Position numbers and translations under genes: made by a program. A stretch of 64,000 nucleotides of DNA from Adiantum capillus-veneris (Eukaryota; Streptophyta; Polypodiopsida; Polypodiales; Pteridaceae), in contig CM043958.1 of NCBI GenBank assembly GCA_014529385.2, positions 82,579,525-82,643,524 on the forward strand, in the 5' to 3' direction. The notes under the pieces were generated by a model. It was not told the DNA's origin. It did no database searches and saw only the letters and a list, made by a program, of their open reading frames with translations. Shown one piece after another: positions 25,660 to 40,692 of this stretch (positions are counted from its first letter, which is position 1; every line of letters begins with the position of its first letter).

Positions 25660-25803
25660 TTTTGGAGATCAGTAGGGTAGGGAGTGCTCGACACCATACT
25701 TTGTACCGTAAATCCCTAAATGCTCAGCTCCTAGGCAAGATTATTTATCGACTTTTAAATTTTTGTACACATACCTACCCTTGCTTTTTTTGCAAGTGCT
25801 CAT

Positions 25804-25869
<66 letters not shown>

Positions 25870-26233
25870 CATTTTGGTCCAATCAATGCTCTCGCTTTCA
25901 TTAATCTCGACAATAAAGTTTTTTGAAGTGGAGCCTAAGATGGTTAGTACATGTGCATCATTTCGATACTGATTATTTAAATACCAAAGTGTAACAAATT
26001 ATATTTTTATAGAGGAAGAGGAGCTCAATCAATTTGCACGAGTGTACGTAAAAAAGGGCTTCAGGTGTAGGCTTCTTGGGGAAGGTTTGTAGTTCATGTT
26101 TGTGTTTTAGGTTGTCTCCATATAATCTTGAAGCCTTACTTTAAAGAATAGCTATTTCCATACCTATTCGGGTGCTTCTCTCTTTGTGTTATTGATTATT
26201 GCAATAATAATTGTTTTGGCAAAAACAAAAGGG

Positions 26234-26273
<40 letters not shown>

Positions 26274-26560
26274 ACTTGTGAGTTTGCATTAATTTCACAC
26301 ATTACATGTGTACAAGCTGGGCATTGCCCTAACTACTCTCGTGTCGGCATGGGATAGTTTCGGGTAATGTCCCAATATTACTGTCATCTTCCATATTGCA
26401 ATGCACATTGCAAATGCTAGAGTGAGGTGTTGTGAAAGGCAACGGGGCATAGATTCGTTGTAACTTGTAAGGTCATGAGGGACGATGAGAGAGAGAGAGA
26501 GAGAGTAAGGTCATGAGGGATGATGAGAGAGAGAGAGAGAGCACTTGTGAATTTGCATTA
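25660..26560 (+). repeat. Flanking module of the HMGR repeat block, copy 2
   Basis: Matches 23436-24080, with GA arrays at 25807-25869 and 26233-26272. It continues into ggtgttgtgaaagg and aaggtcatgagg(g)atgatgaga segments repeated twice at 26470-26540 and also related to 22815-22895. Confidence 0.8.
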
Positions 26561-26939
26561 ACTTTGGATAGCTATTGTATTGAGATCCGATGAGTAGGGT
26601 GACAATTAAGCGTGGAGGTGTTATGGTTGCAGGAGTATGGAGGCAAGAGGCATCCAAGGTGGTCATAGAGGGGGTTGTGGTTAAATATTGGCCTACTTGT
26701 ATACATGTAAGTGGACATTATCTACACCCTCCATCGCGGCGGACACCATAACTTTTGAAACTATAAAGGGGCATGTGTCCCTCCACCAGTAGTCTGGCAC
26801 ATGTGCGCAAGCAGCGAGGGTGAATTTGATTAAAGTTGAGGAAGATAATTTGTTTGGGAGAAAATTTACTTATGCACTTGAAACCTTTATGGCCCCAAGT
26901 TTTGACAGATGAGGCAAATGTAAATTGATTTGTAGTTCG
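26561..26939. other. No recognised feature
   Basis: No supported gene. Confidence 0.4.
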
Positions 26940-27960
26940 TACAATCTACTTTGGTGGAGCCAAAAAAATGATGCCGGAGAAAGAGAGATTGTGTGTTTTT
27001 CATTGGGAGCAACGCATGGTTAAGCACACTGTTAATTGTATACATTCCTCATTTCAAGATGAGCATAAAATACTCTATTACAAACGATTACATGCACTTC
27101 AAAATATGCAATCATCCATAGGACAACAATTGTAGACATGGAAACCAGATTTATGAGCATTCAATCATTATGTGCGTCAAATAGAAAACCTGTTGATGTA
27201 GCTCAATCAGCAATTCTTGAAATGCAAGTACTAAGTCCAGAGATGAATAGAGATAGAATACGGGAAAAGAGTGTAGGAAAATTGCGGTCAATCTTTATTG
27301 ACCTCTATGAAACTCTTGAAGAAACCTGCCATATTTTATAGACAATTTTTTTCTGTCACTACACCAATATACAATGTACCACAAAGCAAGAAAATACTTT
27401 TGCCGCTTCAAGTCTATGCCTAGAAAAGAAGGTGCCTCGGACAATCTCGACACAATGACAATGGATTTGTGTTGCAAGGTGACAATGCGGCAACACTATA
27501 GAACAACTGGCCAAATGGGCAAATTGGACACAAGCCTAGTACTTTCCATGCTAAATTCAAAGATGGAAAGCATGCTAGAAGGAGTGCAAAATTAACCAAA
27601 TACTTCAATGAGATGATATCATTGGGTAGAAGCATGCAAGCCCAACTAATAGAAGAGTTTATATTGGTACCTAATGCATCGCATGTTTTTCATGAAAGCA
27701 CTCTTGGGCTCAGTTCAAAAGGGGGTGACTTATGTTGTGACCATTGCAGAATTCCCTCGATGTACTTGTGAGGATTTCCAAAAAAGAGATAGCAAGTGCC
27801 TTGAAAACACATCTACTTTGTGTATTTTTGTGTCCTTGATTTGGATTCTTTAGCTCATGAGTTTGTGCATCAGGTTGCACTAACAAAAGTAGAGCCTTAC
27901 AGGTATTCACCTTCAATGGATTGACCATTTTGTTGGACTTCCTACAATTGACATCACGGT
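26940..27960 (+). pseudogene. SWIM zinc-finger protein relic (MULE/FAR1-like class)
   Basis: Plus-strand fragments include FHWEQRMVKHT and YKRLHALQNMQSS (about 26990-27120). A 67-codon frame follows at 27138-27341, then AKFKDGKHARRSAKLTKYF near 27550. Finally YVVTIAEFPRCTCEDFQKRD is followed, one frame away, by KHIYFVYFCVLD at about 27735-27850. The last part fits the SWIM zinc-finger pattern CxC...CxH found next to MULE and FAR1-type transposase domains. Stops and frame changes separate the parts. Assignment to a transposon and not a host SWIM gene is inference. Confidence 0.55.
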
Positions 27961-28059
27961 ACCTAGGCTTATATACAAAAAGGAATTTTGTGTTTTTCAA
28001 TTCTCTTTACTTAATTTTGCTCAAAAAAATGATATGCTCGGTTTTTTCCGCTCGGTGTA

Positions 28060-28650
28060 TGGATTTCCTCCCTTGAGGGTATCCTAGCTACGGGCTTGAC
28101 ATTTGTCCATTATGCCTCTTTGAGCAAGGGGTGCCCCTTGGCTGAGGGAAAAACCATTCATGCATATCCCCTCCTTGTAGGTCTCCCCCCCCGTAGGCAT
28201 AGGATTTGACTTTCTACTGCTAAGCACCTTGGCCCCCTAGTTGCTTAATCACCTCAAGCACCTTAGTCATCATGCATGCAAATAGCAAGATCATGGCCTC
28301 TCTCTCTACCATCCCCCTAGCCTCAAGGGCTCGCCCCCTCCTTGTAGGGATTGATTTGAATTTTCAAGCTCATGCCTAGCTTAAGCATGCTCTTTAGTTA
28401 TCAAGCATCTCATGCACTTTAATCATCAAGCGCCTCAAGCATATGCCCAGGTCTTTTTAGCCCCATTAATTGGCATTTCTCTTTGATAGACCATCTCCCA
28501 TTTGGATCCATTACCATTGGTCCCGTGTTGAGATAGATCCATACGCACATGTCTATATTCTAACCATGTTCCCATTTATTCTCCCACATTAACTGATCAG
28601 TTTAATATGAGAAAATTATTTGGGTTGGTTAGATATTAGATTTTATGACA
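28060..28650 (-). mobile_element. LTR-B, 5' part of a 3' LTR (minus strand)
   Basis: It ends on the plus strand with attttatgaca, the reverse complement of the LTR-B start TGTCATAAAATC at 48946. The last 500 bp align with the reverse complement of 48946-49520. A polypurine tract and integrase lie to its right, so this is the 3' LTR of a minus-strand element, truncated on its left. Confidence 0.78.
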
Positions 28651-28666
28651 GTACCTCTCTCTTGAA
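28651..28666 (-). other. Polypurine tract
   Basis: The minus strand reads AAGAGAGAGGTAC immediately before the LTR-B start, as expected for plus-strand DNA priming. Confidence 0.6.
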
Positions 28667-29009
28667 ATCATAGGCATCCTCGACTATGAGGTAGAAGAGA
28701 TAAAGCTTTAGTCATTAGTCGATGTTTCTTAGTGGGTAGAGGATTCCTTTTTACCCTATGACATCGTTCCAAGATGGATGAATAATCCATTTGGGGCTTG
28801 GGAGACTTAGCTACCGCAAGCATATCTGCTCTTGAGTCCATTTCATTCTGCCAAAGTAGAGTGACAAAGTCTACTTGGTGTTTGAGGAGACGTCTTCATC
28901 ACAAACATGATTCTAAGCATGCATACTATTTAAATTGCGCACAAGAAAAAGAGAATTAGTCTTACAAGACAAAAGCATTGGTCATTTAAAAGAAACATGT
29001 ACATTTTCT

Positions 29010-30360
29010 TACTCTAATGCATTGTAAGCATTGACAAGGTCCATACTATCCTTAAGCTGTATCCCTTGCATCCATCTAGCATCTTCAAAAGGATAATTTT
29101 TGAAATTAATAAGATACCTTTGGATAATCTTACCATGTCATAGCACCTTGTCTTAAAGTAAGGATATCTTCGAGTCGTAGGACCTCTTTTTGGTCTTTGA
29201 TTTCTGAAGGGTCTTCAATAGTTGGTTCTCTAGGTGGCTCTCCTTTGTAGGGCTTAAGTAGGCTCACATGAAAAGCATTGTGTATGAGCCAATGGTTGGG
29301 AAATTTGAGTTGATAAGGGATGTCATTGATTGGCTTCAAGATTTGAAATGACCATAGTATCTTTTTGCTAGTTTAGCATAATACTTTGATGGTCCGCAAC
29401 ATTTTTGCCCGTCGTTTGCCTTAATCGAGCCTTGGGAAACTTGAGTAAGACCCAATCATTCTTTGAACGCTAAGGCCCTTCTGTGCTTATCAGCAACATC
29501 CTTTTGCCTTTGTTGAGAGATGGATATAGCCTCCTTAATCTTTTGGAAAGATTCTTGTAGGTCAGGGCTATACTCATTAGCAACAACGAAGATCTTCCCA
29601 TGTACTTTAAGTAGCAAGGGACTTTTAGGTCTTCCCTCTATGATCTCAAAAGGTGTCTTTCCCGTAGAGTATGGACACTCTACAAGGGGTAAGTATTTTT
29701 CCCATTGTGAGCATTGATATACTTCTATAACATAAGTCTTTAGTAGATCGAGAATTATAAGATTGTCTATCTCACTTTGGCCATCCGTTTCTGGGTGATG
29801 GGCCGAAGAGAAATTCAATCTTGTACCTAGATTTTCAAAGAGACCTTTCCAAAAATTACTGATCATTCTAGGATCTCTATTTGACACGATAGATGTTGGC
29901 AATCCATGGTGTTTGAAAATATGAGATATGAAGAGGGTTACCATTTGTGTGCCTTAATAGTCTTTCTGATAGGAATAAAGTGTGCTTGCTTGCTAAACCT
30001 GTCAACTATTGTCCATATTCCCGTATTCCCATGGATAGACTTGGGTAATCCCAAGATAAAATCCATGGATATATCTCCCATGGTAAATTACGGATTGGCA
30101 ATGGCTGGAGTAATCCAGGTTACTTCCCTCTATCATACTTCATCTTTTGGCATACCACACATTTTGAAACATACTCTTGTATGTTTACTTCCATGGTAGG
30201 CCAATAGAAGTACGTCTCTACTCCTGGAAGAGTAGGTTGAATGCCTCTATGCCCTGCATAGGGAGGAGCATGGTATTCATACATGACTTTTTCACGAAGG
30301 GAGTGGGTAACACATAGCCTACTTCCATGGAGAATATAACCATCCTGCAAGGTGAATGGT
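29010..30360 (-). pseudogene. Ty3/gypsy chromovirus integrase relic
   Basis: Minus-strand fragments come in integrase order. The HHCC zinc-binding domain is at 30350-30120 (YAGHRGIQPTL, then CVVCQKMK). The catalytic core has [14 protein letters not shown] and [11 protein letters not shown] near 30060-29950, IVSNRDPRM at about 29880, and HHPETDGQSE at about 29790, giving the expected D, D and E positions. The C-terminal part reads IPYQLKFPNHWLIHN and FHVSLLKPYKG (29330-29240). A chromodomain-like end is in another frame (RYLINFKNYPFEDARW, about 29110-29060). Stops and frame changes occur at the HHCC/core and C-terminal/chromodomain joins. It belongs with the adjacent polypurine tract and LTR-B. 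RT and RNase H are missing. Confidence 0.88.
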
Positions 30361-30799
30361 TATTCTTTCTTCCCCAATGCAAGGGCTGACATTATGTCTC
30401 TAAAGTCGGGGTCAATAGCACTTTTTTCTCAGTTTTGAGATCTTTCAAACAATTGTATGAATCTTCTAAACACAATAGAAGTGCATGAAACATCCTAGAG
30501 AGATGCTAGATGAACAAATGAAAATCTATTGGCACACCTCTAGTGCCCATGAGAATGTGTCTTGAGAGGATGCATCCTTACAACTAAACCAGACAAAGCA
30601 TCGCAAAATTATGGGTTTTCATGTGGCTTTCCTATTCGTGCTTGGTGTTATCCTCTTTCAGTTTTGAGTTCTTTATGAACCAAGACACGTCACCAACATT
30701 GGCAATGTAAAATTAACACTCTTAAAAACATCTCACACACCTTGGATCCTGAATGCTTCTATGGTTTCCAAAGGGTTGCACTATGGGATAATGTGTGTT

Positions 30800-31230
30800 A
30801 TGAACTTGAACTAGTAATCCCAACACCTAACACTCAGCTCATGATTTGTTTCATGGAGCAATAAGCAGCAACCCATGGTTTCAGTATCACCTACAAAGGC
30901 AAAATATCAAGAAGCTTGTTACATTGCTCGCAAGCAACTGGCTTTGAAGATAACTTAACGAGTTGACATTTCGTGTGATTGTTGCTACATTTTTATCTTG
31001 TGACAATCGGAGTTGCACTGAGATTTCCAAGAACATTGTGTTCCATGCACCTACCAAAAACATAGAAGTCCAATATCAACGGGTTTTGGAAGAATATCTT
31101 TGGTTGGATTATCATCCTACAATGTCGTAGACATATTTGTTAAGGCGGTCCCTCAAAAGAACCTTGGTGTCTCACCTTCAACTTCTTTCACTTTGCTCAA
31201 CATCGGGTTTTGAGCAAAAGGGATTTAGTG
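30800..31230 (+). pseudogene. Ty1/copia RNase H relic
   Basis: Plus-strand fragments match the end of copia pol. QQPMVSVSPTKAKYQEA corresponds to the usual SSTEAEY segment. Then come CDNRSCTEISKNIVFHAPTK and IEVQYQRVLEE (about 31010-31090), and finally a degraded ADIFTKAL segment (VDIFVKAVPQ). Frames change at least twice and stops occur. The first part of the domain is not recognisable. Confidence 0.72.
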
Positions 31231-32157
<927 letters not shown>

Positions 32158-32640
32158 CCGGTTTAGGGTGTTGAGAAGAACCAGGAGCGCCTTCAATCTA
32201 GACACATGTGCTCCATCATACAATTGCGTATCGGCTTCACTTTTCATATCATTATAGATAAGCCTTTCTGAATCCATGATTGTCTCAATCATTTCATCAA
32301 TCTCGGGCTCAAATATTGCCTCGTTGGGAATGTGGTCTACATGATCATCCTCCGAGCTGTCAGAGGCTACATCTTGTGGCCTCACGTATGCTGCTTGACC
32401 AAAGCGCCTGCGAACACGTCTATTGGGTTGCAAGATTGCAGCCTGTTGGCCAGTGTCAGAGTCCGACGAGTTATAATTGGCAACAACTCGATCTTTAATA
32501 GATGGATCAAACTTACCAAATTCGTGAATGTGCTACAAAGAAACGCGTTTTGTCCATCACACAGCATGCTTGCATTGATTACAAGGACATAAGATCCGTG
32601 TTGAGAGATAGGTGTTTCGGTTGGACGGCCCCACATCCTC
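32158..32640 (-). pseudogene. CACTA (En/Spm) TNP2-type transposase, N-terminal relic
   Basis: On the minus strand the first frame reads ILCPCNQCKHAV and then HEFGKFDPS (about 32605-32500). This resembles the transposase-associated domain that precedes TNP2 (CPCxxC). A 94-codon frame follows (32433-32149), with an acidic linker (SDSSEDDHVDH) and AdTQLYDGAHVSRLKALLVLLN, which resembles the LY.G...S.L..LL.L segment at the start of TNP2. A stop and a frame change separate the two parts, and the catalytic region is absent. Confidence 0.6.
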
Positions 32641-32716
32641 GTCACTACTCATAATGAAAGTAAAAACCTTATAACCTGGACATAAATTTAATCTTCTATT
32701 GGCATCCTCCGTCTTG

Positions 32717-32718
<2 letters not shown>

Positions 32719-32802
<84 letters not shown>
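32719..32802. repeat. (CT)n microsatellite
   Basis: About 42 uninterrupted units. Confidence 0.97.
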
Positions 32803-32804
<2 letters not shown>

Positions 32805-33384
32805 TTCACACTATAAACTACCTCACATTCTCTAGTCATGTCCAATCCCCGCACACCTCGGTCTAGAGGTGCACGGAGATCAGAACCACCGGGTTATCAT
32901 CTCGTCTTTATTGGTCAATGTCTATATTTGTGGGTACGAGACATCTACACACCCACGTCTACATGATAGTGCATGTAGTGGACAAAACCCCTTTGCCTCT
33001 TCTCTAGCTGTAGCAAATCACAGCATCTTAACATCTCTTCACAGTAGATCTTTGTTTGAGGGGTTACTTAGCACATTACATGTTGGCCTCCAATCTGAGT
33101 ATCATGTCGTTGAAAGCTTTCCAACTTAGGGTCGCATCCGTAGAGAGGAAGAGAGGAATCACCGTTCGTCTAACTCTAATTATTTTATCGTAATCCCGAA
33201 GGACTCTAATATAACAACTCAATCCAAAATCTAATCTTAAATGTAACCTAATTGAACATGTGGTGATTCGCGGCTAATTGAATATGGTTACTGTGTGAGT
33301 TAATAGGTGTCAAATTCTGATGGGAATATACCTATTGTTGTGTAACTAGTGTTTGCTCTTTGGGCAAAGCGCACCTTCATTGAC
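32803..33384. other. No recognised feature
   Basis: No supported gene or repeat. Confidence 0.4.
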
Positions 33385-33810
33385 ATGCACTAAAATCTAA
33401 CCTAAATCTAATATAATTTTAAATCAAACATAAATCTAGATCTAATCTAATCTTAAACTCAAAATAAACATAAATCTAATCTAATCTTAAATCTAGCCTA
33501 AACCTAAACGTAATCTAACTTAAATCTAAATTTAATCTAGTTAATCTTAAATCTTGTCTTAATCTGAAATCTAAATCTAATATAATATTAAACTCAACAT
33601 ATACCTAAATCTAATCCAATCTTAAATCTGAAACCTAAATGTAATCTAACTTAAATCTAACATAGCTAGCTAATCTGTAATACTGCCCTAATTTTAAATA
33701 TAACTTAATCTTAATCTAACGTAGATCTAAATCTAACCTAATCTTAAACTCAACATAAACATAAATCTAAATGTAATTTAACTTAACCTAATTTAAATCT
33801 TAGCCTAATC
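33385..33810. repeat. Degenerate AATCTAA-type repeat field
   Basis: About 425 bp built from variants of aatctaa, cctaaa and tcttaaa with no fixed period and almost no G. Local cctaaacctaaa is telomere-like by chance, but the canonical CCCTAAA unit is not seen. Confidence 0.75.
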
Positions 33811-33911
33811 TCTCTCTCTTTTTTTTCTCCCCTTACCTCTCTCTTTCGTCTTCTCCCCCTCTCTCTCTCTTTGGTTTTTTATTCTCTCCCTCTTTCTCTT
33901 TCTCTTTGTTT

Positions 33912-33960
<49 letters not shown>

Positions 33961-34031
33961 CCTCTCTCAATGTGTGTGTATGCATTCTTTGTTTATGCAT
34001 GTGTGTGTGTATGTGTTTTCTGTTTATGCAT

Positions 34032-34100
<69 letters not shown>

Positions 34101-34250
34101 GTGTGTGTGTGAGAGAGAGAGAGAGAAAGAGGGGAAGGGAACATGAGAGAGAGGAGAGGGAAGGAGCATACCTGGCTCTCCTTCCTCTCTCATGTGTGTG
34201 TGTGTGTGTGTGTGTGGAGAAGAAAGAGAGAGAGAGAGAGAGAGAGAGCG
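33808..34250. repeat. Cluster of CT, GT and GA arrays
   Basis: CT at 33916-33957 and 34031-34097, GA at 34110-34127, GT at 34193-34215 and GA at 34225-34248, joined by pyrimidine-rich and then purine-rich sequence. Confidence 0.93.
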
Positions 34251-34266
34251 GATTACCTCTTTGCTT

Positions 34267-34309
34267 GAGCGCCGAAAACTCAGATATGAGATCTGAGTTT
34301 TTGGCGCTC
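34267..34309. repeat. Short near-perfect hairpin
   Basis: 19-bp arms gagcgccgaaaactcagat and atctgagtttttggcgctc with a 5-base loop and a single G:T pair. It lies just outside the left arm of the 34-45 kb inverted repeat. Confidence 0.85.
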
Positions 34310-34464
34310 TCGATTTATTTTTACCCCTATCGGTGTCGCTATGTAACAAATAGAATAGTAACGCTCATAACGACGCCCATAGCGACGCTAATAGAGACGT
34401 CGTGGATTTTCACTTTTGAGCGTCGCACTGCGAGCATCGCTAATGTGAAGTACCTCTTGTAATG

Positions 34465-35433
34465 CATGTAATTTGTAGCCAAACGAGCATATGAAAATCT
34501 CACTCCTACGAGAGTGGATACATAACACCAATCTGTGTCCAAATTGACAAAACCTCTCAAAGTGAGAGTAGAAACTCGATCATTGTCAAAGTGGGAGTCA
34601 CGCTTGACCGCTAAACCATCAGAGAGTAAAATATAGATACGCACAAAGCGTGGCAAGAATTTGGGAAAAATCCCACAGAGTTTCCCTTGAATTTTAGAGC
34701 AAAGTATCAAAATCTCACCAAAACCGCATCATAAACATGAACAAACACTCAGTGTCTCAGTAGCAAAGTGTCTCAGTAGAAAAACCACATATGGTATACA
34801 TAAACTACTAAAAGCCTATCAAACTAGCTCACTCCTAAACGATCGGCTCTATGAACAACTATATGTGTCAAAAATCCTTGTAAACCTATGAATTTGTCGC
34901 CTGCGAGTTGTCACAACCTTACTTTGTTTTTGCATATGCATACATAACATAATTGCACAAAATTGTGCTTCAACTACTCTTCAAAGTAACCCATATATTC
35001 ATACATGAGCACTACACCTACGCCGCATACTCTGCACTAGAATCAAATATACTACCTCGTCAATCAAAAAACTTGTTGTCAGACACATAGAACAACCAGT
35101 CACCTGTGGTTGTAAACATTGTCCAAGAGCCAAACTTTCTCGCGCGAAATTTGCTCCAAAATTTTCCGTCGGAGCCATATGTGTCTTATGTGTGTCACCA
35201 AAGAGAAAAAAGGAGAATCATCCAAATTGTCGAGGAGACAACATTGGAGCCAAGCCGCTCCGGGTGTGAGGTAGAGGAGAGTCAAGGGAGAGCCAATGCC
35301 ACTCTCTCTCAATCATTTCCTATTGAGTCAATGTCAGGATACCGAGGAGATACCATCAAAGAAAAACCGCTCCAAACTAGGGCTATGTTGGGGGAGGGCA
35401 ACCGATGTCGAGACTACATTGGAGGAGAGCTAG

Positions 35434-35509
<76 letters not shown>

Positions 35510-35877
35510 GTCAATGCTAGGAAGCACATGCTTATGCCACCTTCGGCCTCCAAACGAAAGTGCTAGCCAACTTGATGCCGAGAAGAGCGCCAAAAGCCTA
35601 AAATCTGATAGTTGAAGCCGTAGAGACTTGGGGGGGGGGGGGGGGGGTCACTTAATACTTATGTGACTATCATGTGAGTGCAGCAAAAGGGGTTATTAAA
35701 TTTTACTTTTTTTCACATTTTCACATACAAAAGGGTATAATAAAATGGAATTGAAAAAAATATACAGATTGAATTAAAAAAAGGGTGTATTTTATTTGTC
35801 AAAAATTCATAGATAAGGAGTTTTAAAAATAGTCCTTGAACGCACGCGATATACACAATTTATACATAGTGATCGAC
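34465..35877 (+). repeat. Left arm of a large inverted repeat
   Basis: Its reverse complement aligns with 43756-44998 along nearly the whole length (for example ttttggcgctcttctcggca on the right arm). The left arm is longer because of a (CT)n array at 35436-35507 and a G16 run at 35632-35647. Part of it (34838-34930) also resembles the copia LTR near 43025-43100, so the arms are probably LTR or leader sequence of a copia element in opposite orientations. Confidence 0.85.
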
Positions 35878-36049
35878 CCCTCCCCCCCCCCCCCCCCGAC
35901 CTAGCCAAGAGCCGATCTGTGTGTGTGTGTGCGCGCGCACGCGTGCACGTGTGCAGCAGGCAGAAACTGGCAAGTAGAAGGACTCCTCTATGATGGGTAG
36001 AGAACATGGTACTAAGATTGAGGGAGGGAGTGAAATCAAGGGTGGATAC

Positions 36050-36094
<45 letters not shown>

Positions 36095-36415
36095 GGGGAA
36101 GAAATTAGCACGAGAAAGAGGCGTGGAGGCAGGGAGAGGGAGAGAGAGCAGCAGAGTGGAGCACAAAGGATAGGGAGGATGAGAGGGGATAGGTGGAGGT
36201 GGTGGAGGATAGGGTGGAGGAGAAGAGTGGGTGGCTTTGGTAGCCAAGGAGAGCGGCAATAGTGGTGGCCAAGGAGGTGGAGGAGGAGAGGGTGGAGGAG
36301 AAGAGATGGTGGCATTGGTGGTCAATGAGGGTGGCAATAGTGGTGCACTAGTGGCTCCCCTTCCTTTAAAAAAAAGCTCGCTCCAAAGCTTGCTTTGACA
36401 AGCTCTCTCCATATC
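35878..36415. repeat. Low-complexity segment, copy 1 of a duplicated unit
   Basis: A C15 run (35883-35897), GT/GC dinucleotides, a GA array (36053-36092) and purine-rich ggtggagg repeats. From 35990 onward it matches 40515-40985 in the same orientation apart from the microsatellite content. Confidence 0.8.
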
Positions 36416-36424
36416 CTAACTATT

Positions 36425-37258
36425 TGTGATTTTTTATCCTTCCGGATAGCTCTCAATTTTGAACAATGCTTCATCAGGGAGCTCGTCATTTAAACTAGTA
36501 CTCTTATCAGCTGGTGTTGCCCTATATTAGAAGTCTTCCCCAAAACGACTTTTCGTGGCGTATGGATGACATTGAACTCAATTTCTATAGCAGTAGCATC
36601 CATCTAAATAGCCTGCCTTGAATAACTACTTTGTTAATCAGGCACAACAATGCTTGATGATCGAACAAAAAGAAATTTTCCATTAAATAATGTCTAAACT
36701 TTTGTACTATGAGCACCATTCCCAAATCCGCATGCTCTGTGGTAGTATATGCTTGTTCTGCATGGGAGAATCTTCTGGTTGCAAAGAATATTGGAAAGTT
36801 TATGTCCCCTTCAGGTCGGCCTAGTATGGCTCCCAGTGCTAGTCTTGCTTCATCCACATGGACGTGGAAAATGAGGTCCCACTTGGGTTGCCTCAGGATT
36901 GGTTTCTTTGAAATTTTTTTCTTGATGGCATGAAATTCCTCATGACATTTCTTGATGGCATAAAACACCTCATGGTATGATTGATCCCAACAGAATATGG
37001 CCTCCTTTTTCGTTGATGCATACAATGGAGCTGGCAATTCTGCCAACTTCTCCACGAATCTCCTATAAAAGTTGACATATCCCAAGAAGCTCAATACCTC
37101 ATTTGCATTTGTGAGTGGTACTGCTTCCTTGATTGCTCATCTTGGTATTGAACATCACAATGCCTCTAGATGACCCAGTATTGTCCCTTTGTATGCTCCA
37201 AACACACACTTGTATGGATTCAGGCAAACCCTCTTTCTCTACACCTCTCATTATTCTT
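36425..37258 (-). pseudogene. Ty3 reverse transcriptase C-terminus and RNase H, copy 1
   Basis: The minus-strand frame at 37094-36585 reads FLGYVNFYRRFVEKLAELPAPL (RT thumb), then IFCWDQ. RNase H follows with DEARLALGAIL, FATRRFSHAEQAYTTTEHADL and MVLIVQKFRHYL. Downstream of a frame change the linker continues as ALFKIESYPEG-like sequence near 36450. Upstream a degraded CLNPYKCVFG segment ends at about 37258, beyond which similarity to copy 2 stops. The palm with the YxDD site is absent. A small internal duplication (AIKKCHEEFHAIKK) is visible. Confidence 0.85.
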
Positions 37259-37980
37259 TGGAGCCCTTGTGTGTGTAGGTCGCCTTCTGCAGCAAATTTT
37301 CTCTCCTTTGTTAGCAACGAACAAACATGAGGAAGCATAATGATAAGCCCGACCCCTTAGAAGATGCAGTCCAAAAGTGCAAAGAAGAAATGGCCGAGAC
37401 CATTAACAAGATCAACCGCCACCTATTAGGGACATAACACTACTCGAAGATCGCATTTTGAACCAAGAAAGCAAGATCATTACAATGGGAGATCGTGTGA
37501 TGGCCCAAGACATAGAGACATGAATTAATGGAAAAAAAATACGTTTTCCAGTATGTGTGGACAGTATTGAAAAAAACGCAAAGCGGAAGAATCGTAGGGA
37601 TATTCCTTAGGGGGAGTGGGTACGGGCAAGAAGCATCCACAGTCAAAGGGGTCGCGAAGGACAGCTGTCCTTGTAGGTCGGCAATGCATGGGAGAGGGTG
37701 GCAGACGAAAAGGCCTCTAGTGCCACTACGTGACGTTCGTAGTCTGGCAATGCTGCTCAGCACGGATCGAGATAAATAACAAGCTACCCCCCTTGTTGTT
37801 TGTCCACGTGGACATTTTGAGAGAGAGAAGGAAGAAAGCGAGGATGCGTCTAGGGAGTTTCCATTGCGATAGAACCATTGAGAATGGAGAGCTCCTTCAG
37901 GGTGCACGACACGCACTCTCACTCGCCTAGCTCATCCCCCTGCTCCCTGCACACCTGACTCTGCTCTACGTGTGAGAGAA
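37259..37980. other. No recognised feature
   Basis: No domain recognised. Composition becomes more GC-rich after 37550. Confidence 0.4.
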
Positions 37981-38365
37981 GGGGCGGGGGGGGGGGGGGG
38001 GGGGGGGCTTTTTTAATTGCCACGTGGACAAAAATACAAATGGGGGAGCTTGTTGTCAATCCCAATCCAGTCAGCACAAGGGGCATTGATGTCATGCAGG
38101 ATGACCAAAGGGCGGGCGCGAGGCGTGCATGGGCTGGATATAGGGGACTGTGCACTCTGTTGGGAGTAGTGAGCTGGTGAGGAGTCGTGGAGGCAGAGCC
38201 AGTCAGGTATCGTGGTTTGTCTGTATGCATAGAGTGTAGGCGTGCCAAGGGGAAGCATTAGCCTCCAGCCGTGCTCGATTCTAGGCTATATGTGCACCTG
38301 TGTGGGCTCGCAGCTAAAGAGTGTGTGTATGTCTGGACAAGTGTGTGTGTGTGTGTCTGGTCGTC

Positions 38366-38412
<47 letters not shown>

Positions 38413-38430
38413 GAGAGGGGGGGGGGGGTA
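37981..38430. repeat. G-run and GT/GA arrays
   Basis: A nearly pure G tract at 37983-38007, GT at 38341-38357 and GA passing into G at 38371-38428. The intervening 38010-38340 shows no recognised gene. Confidence 0.85.
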
Positions 38431-38624
38431 TGAAAGGCGCATGTAGAGCTGTAGGGGCGCGTGGAGAGAGAGTGGGAAGAGTATGTGAGTATGTACTCCG
38501 GTTGAACTCTGCACCACTTAGCCCACTTGAACGTTCAAAAAAGAATGTTTGAAAAACATATAAAGAGTCCAATGTCCACTTTCTGTAGTTGAAATCGTCC
38601 TTTGGCTTCATTGAAAAGCGCAAT

Positions 38625-40262
<1,638 letters not shown>

Positions 40263-40269
40263 TGTGTTT

Positions 40270-40692
<423 letters not shown>

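Noticed and set aside
12853-28055. CACCGAGC motifs facing each other at 12.86 and 28.04 kb, next to two LTR-B truncation points, as ends of one large CACTA-like transposon
   Set aside because: No 3-bp target duplication. The two LTR-B pieces overlap by about 30 bp and so come from different copies. The terminal sequence is not CACTA.
33480-33520. Interstitial telomere repeat (cctaaacctaaa)
   Set aside because: The CCCTAAA unit is not repeated. The match is local within a degenerate AATCTAA field.
35807-36412. Proline-rich open frames of 151-211 codons here and at 40258-40893
   Set aside because: They arise from purine-rich ggtggagg and GA/GT arrays read on the opposite strand. Frames differ between the two copies.
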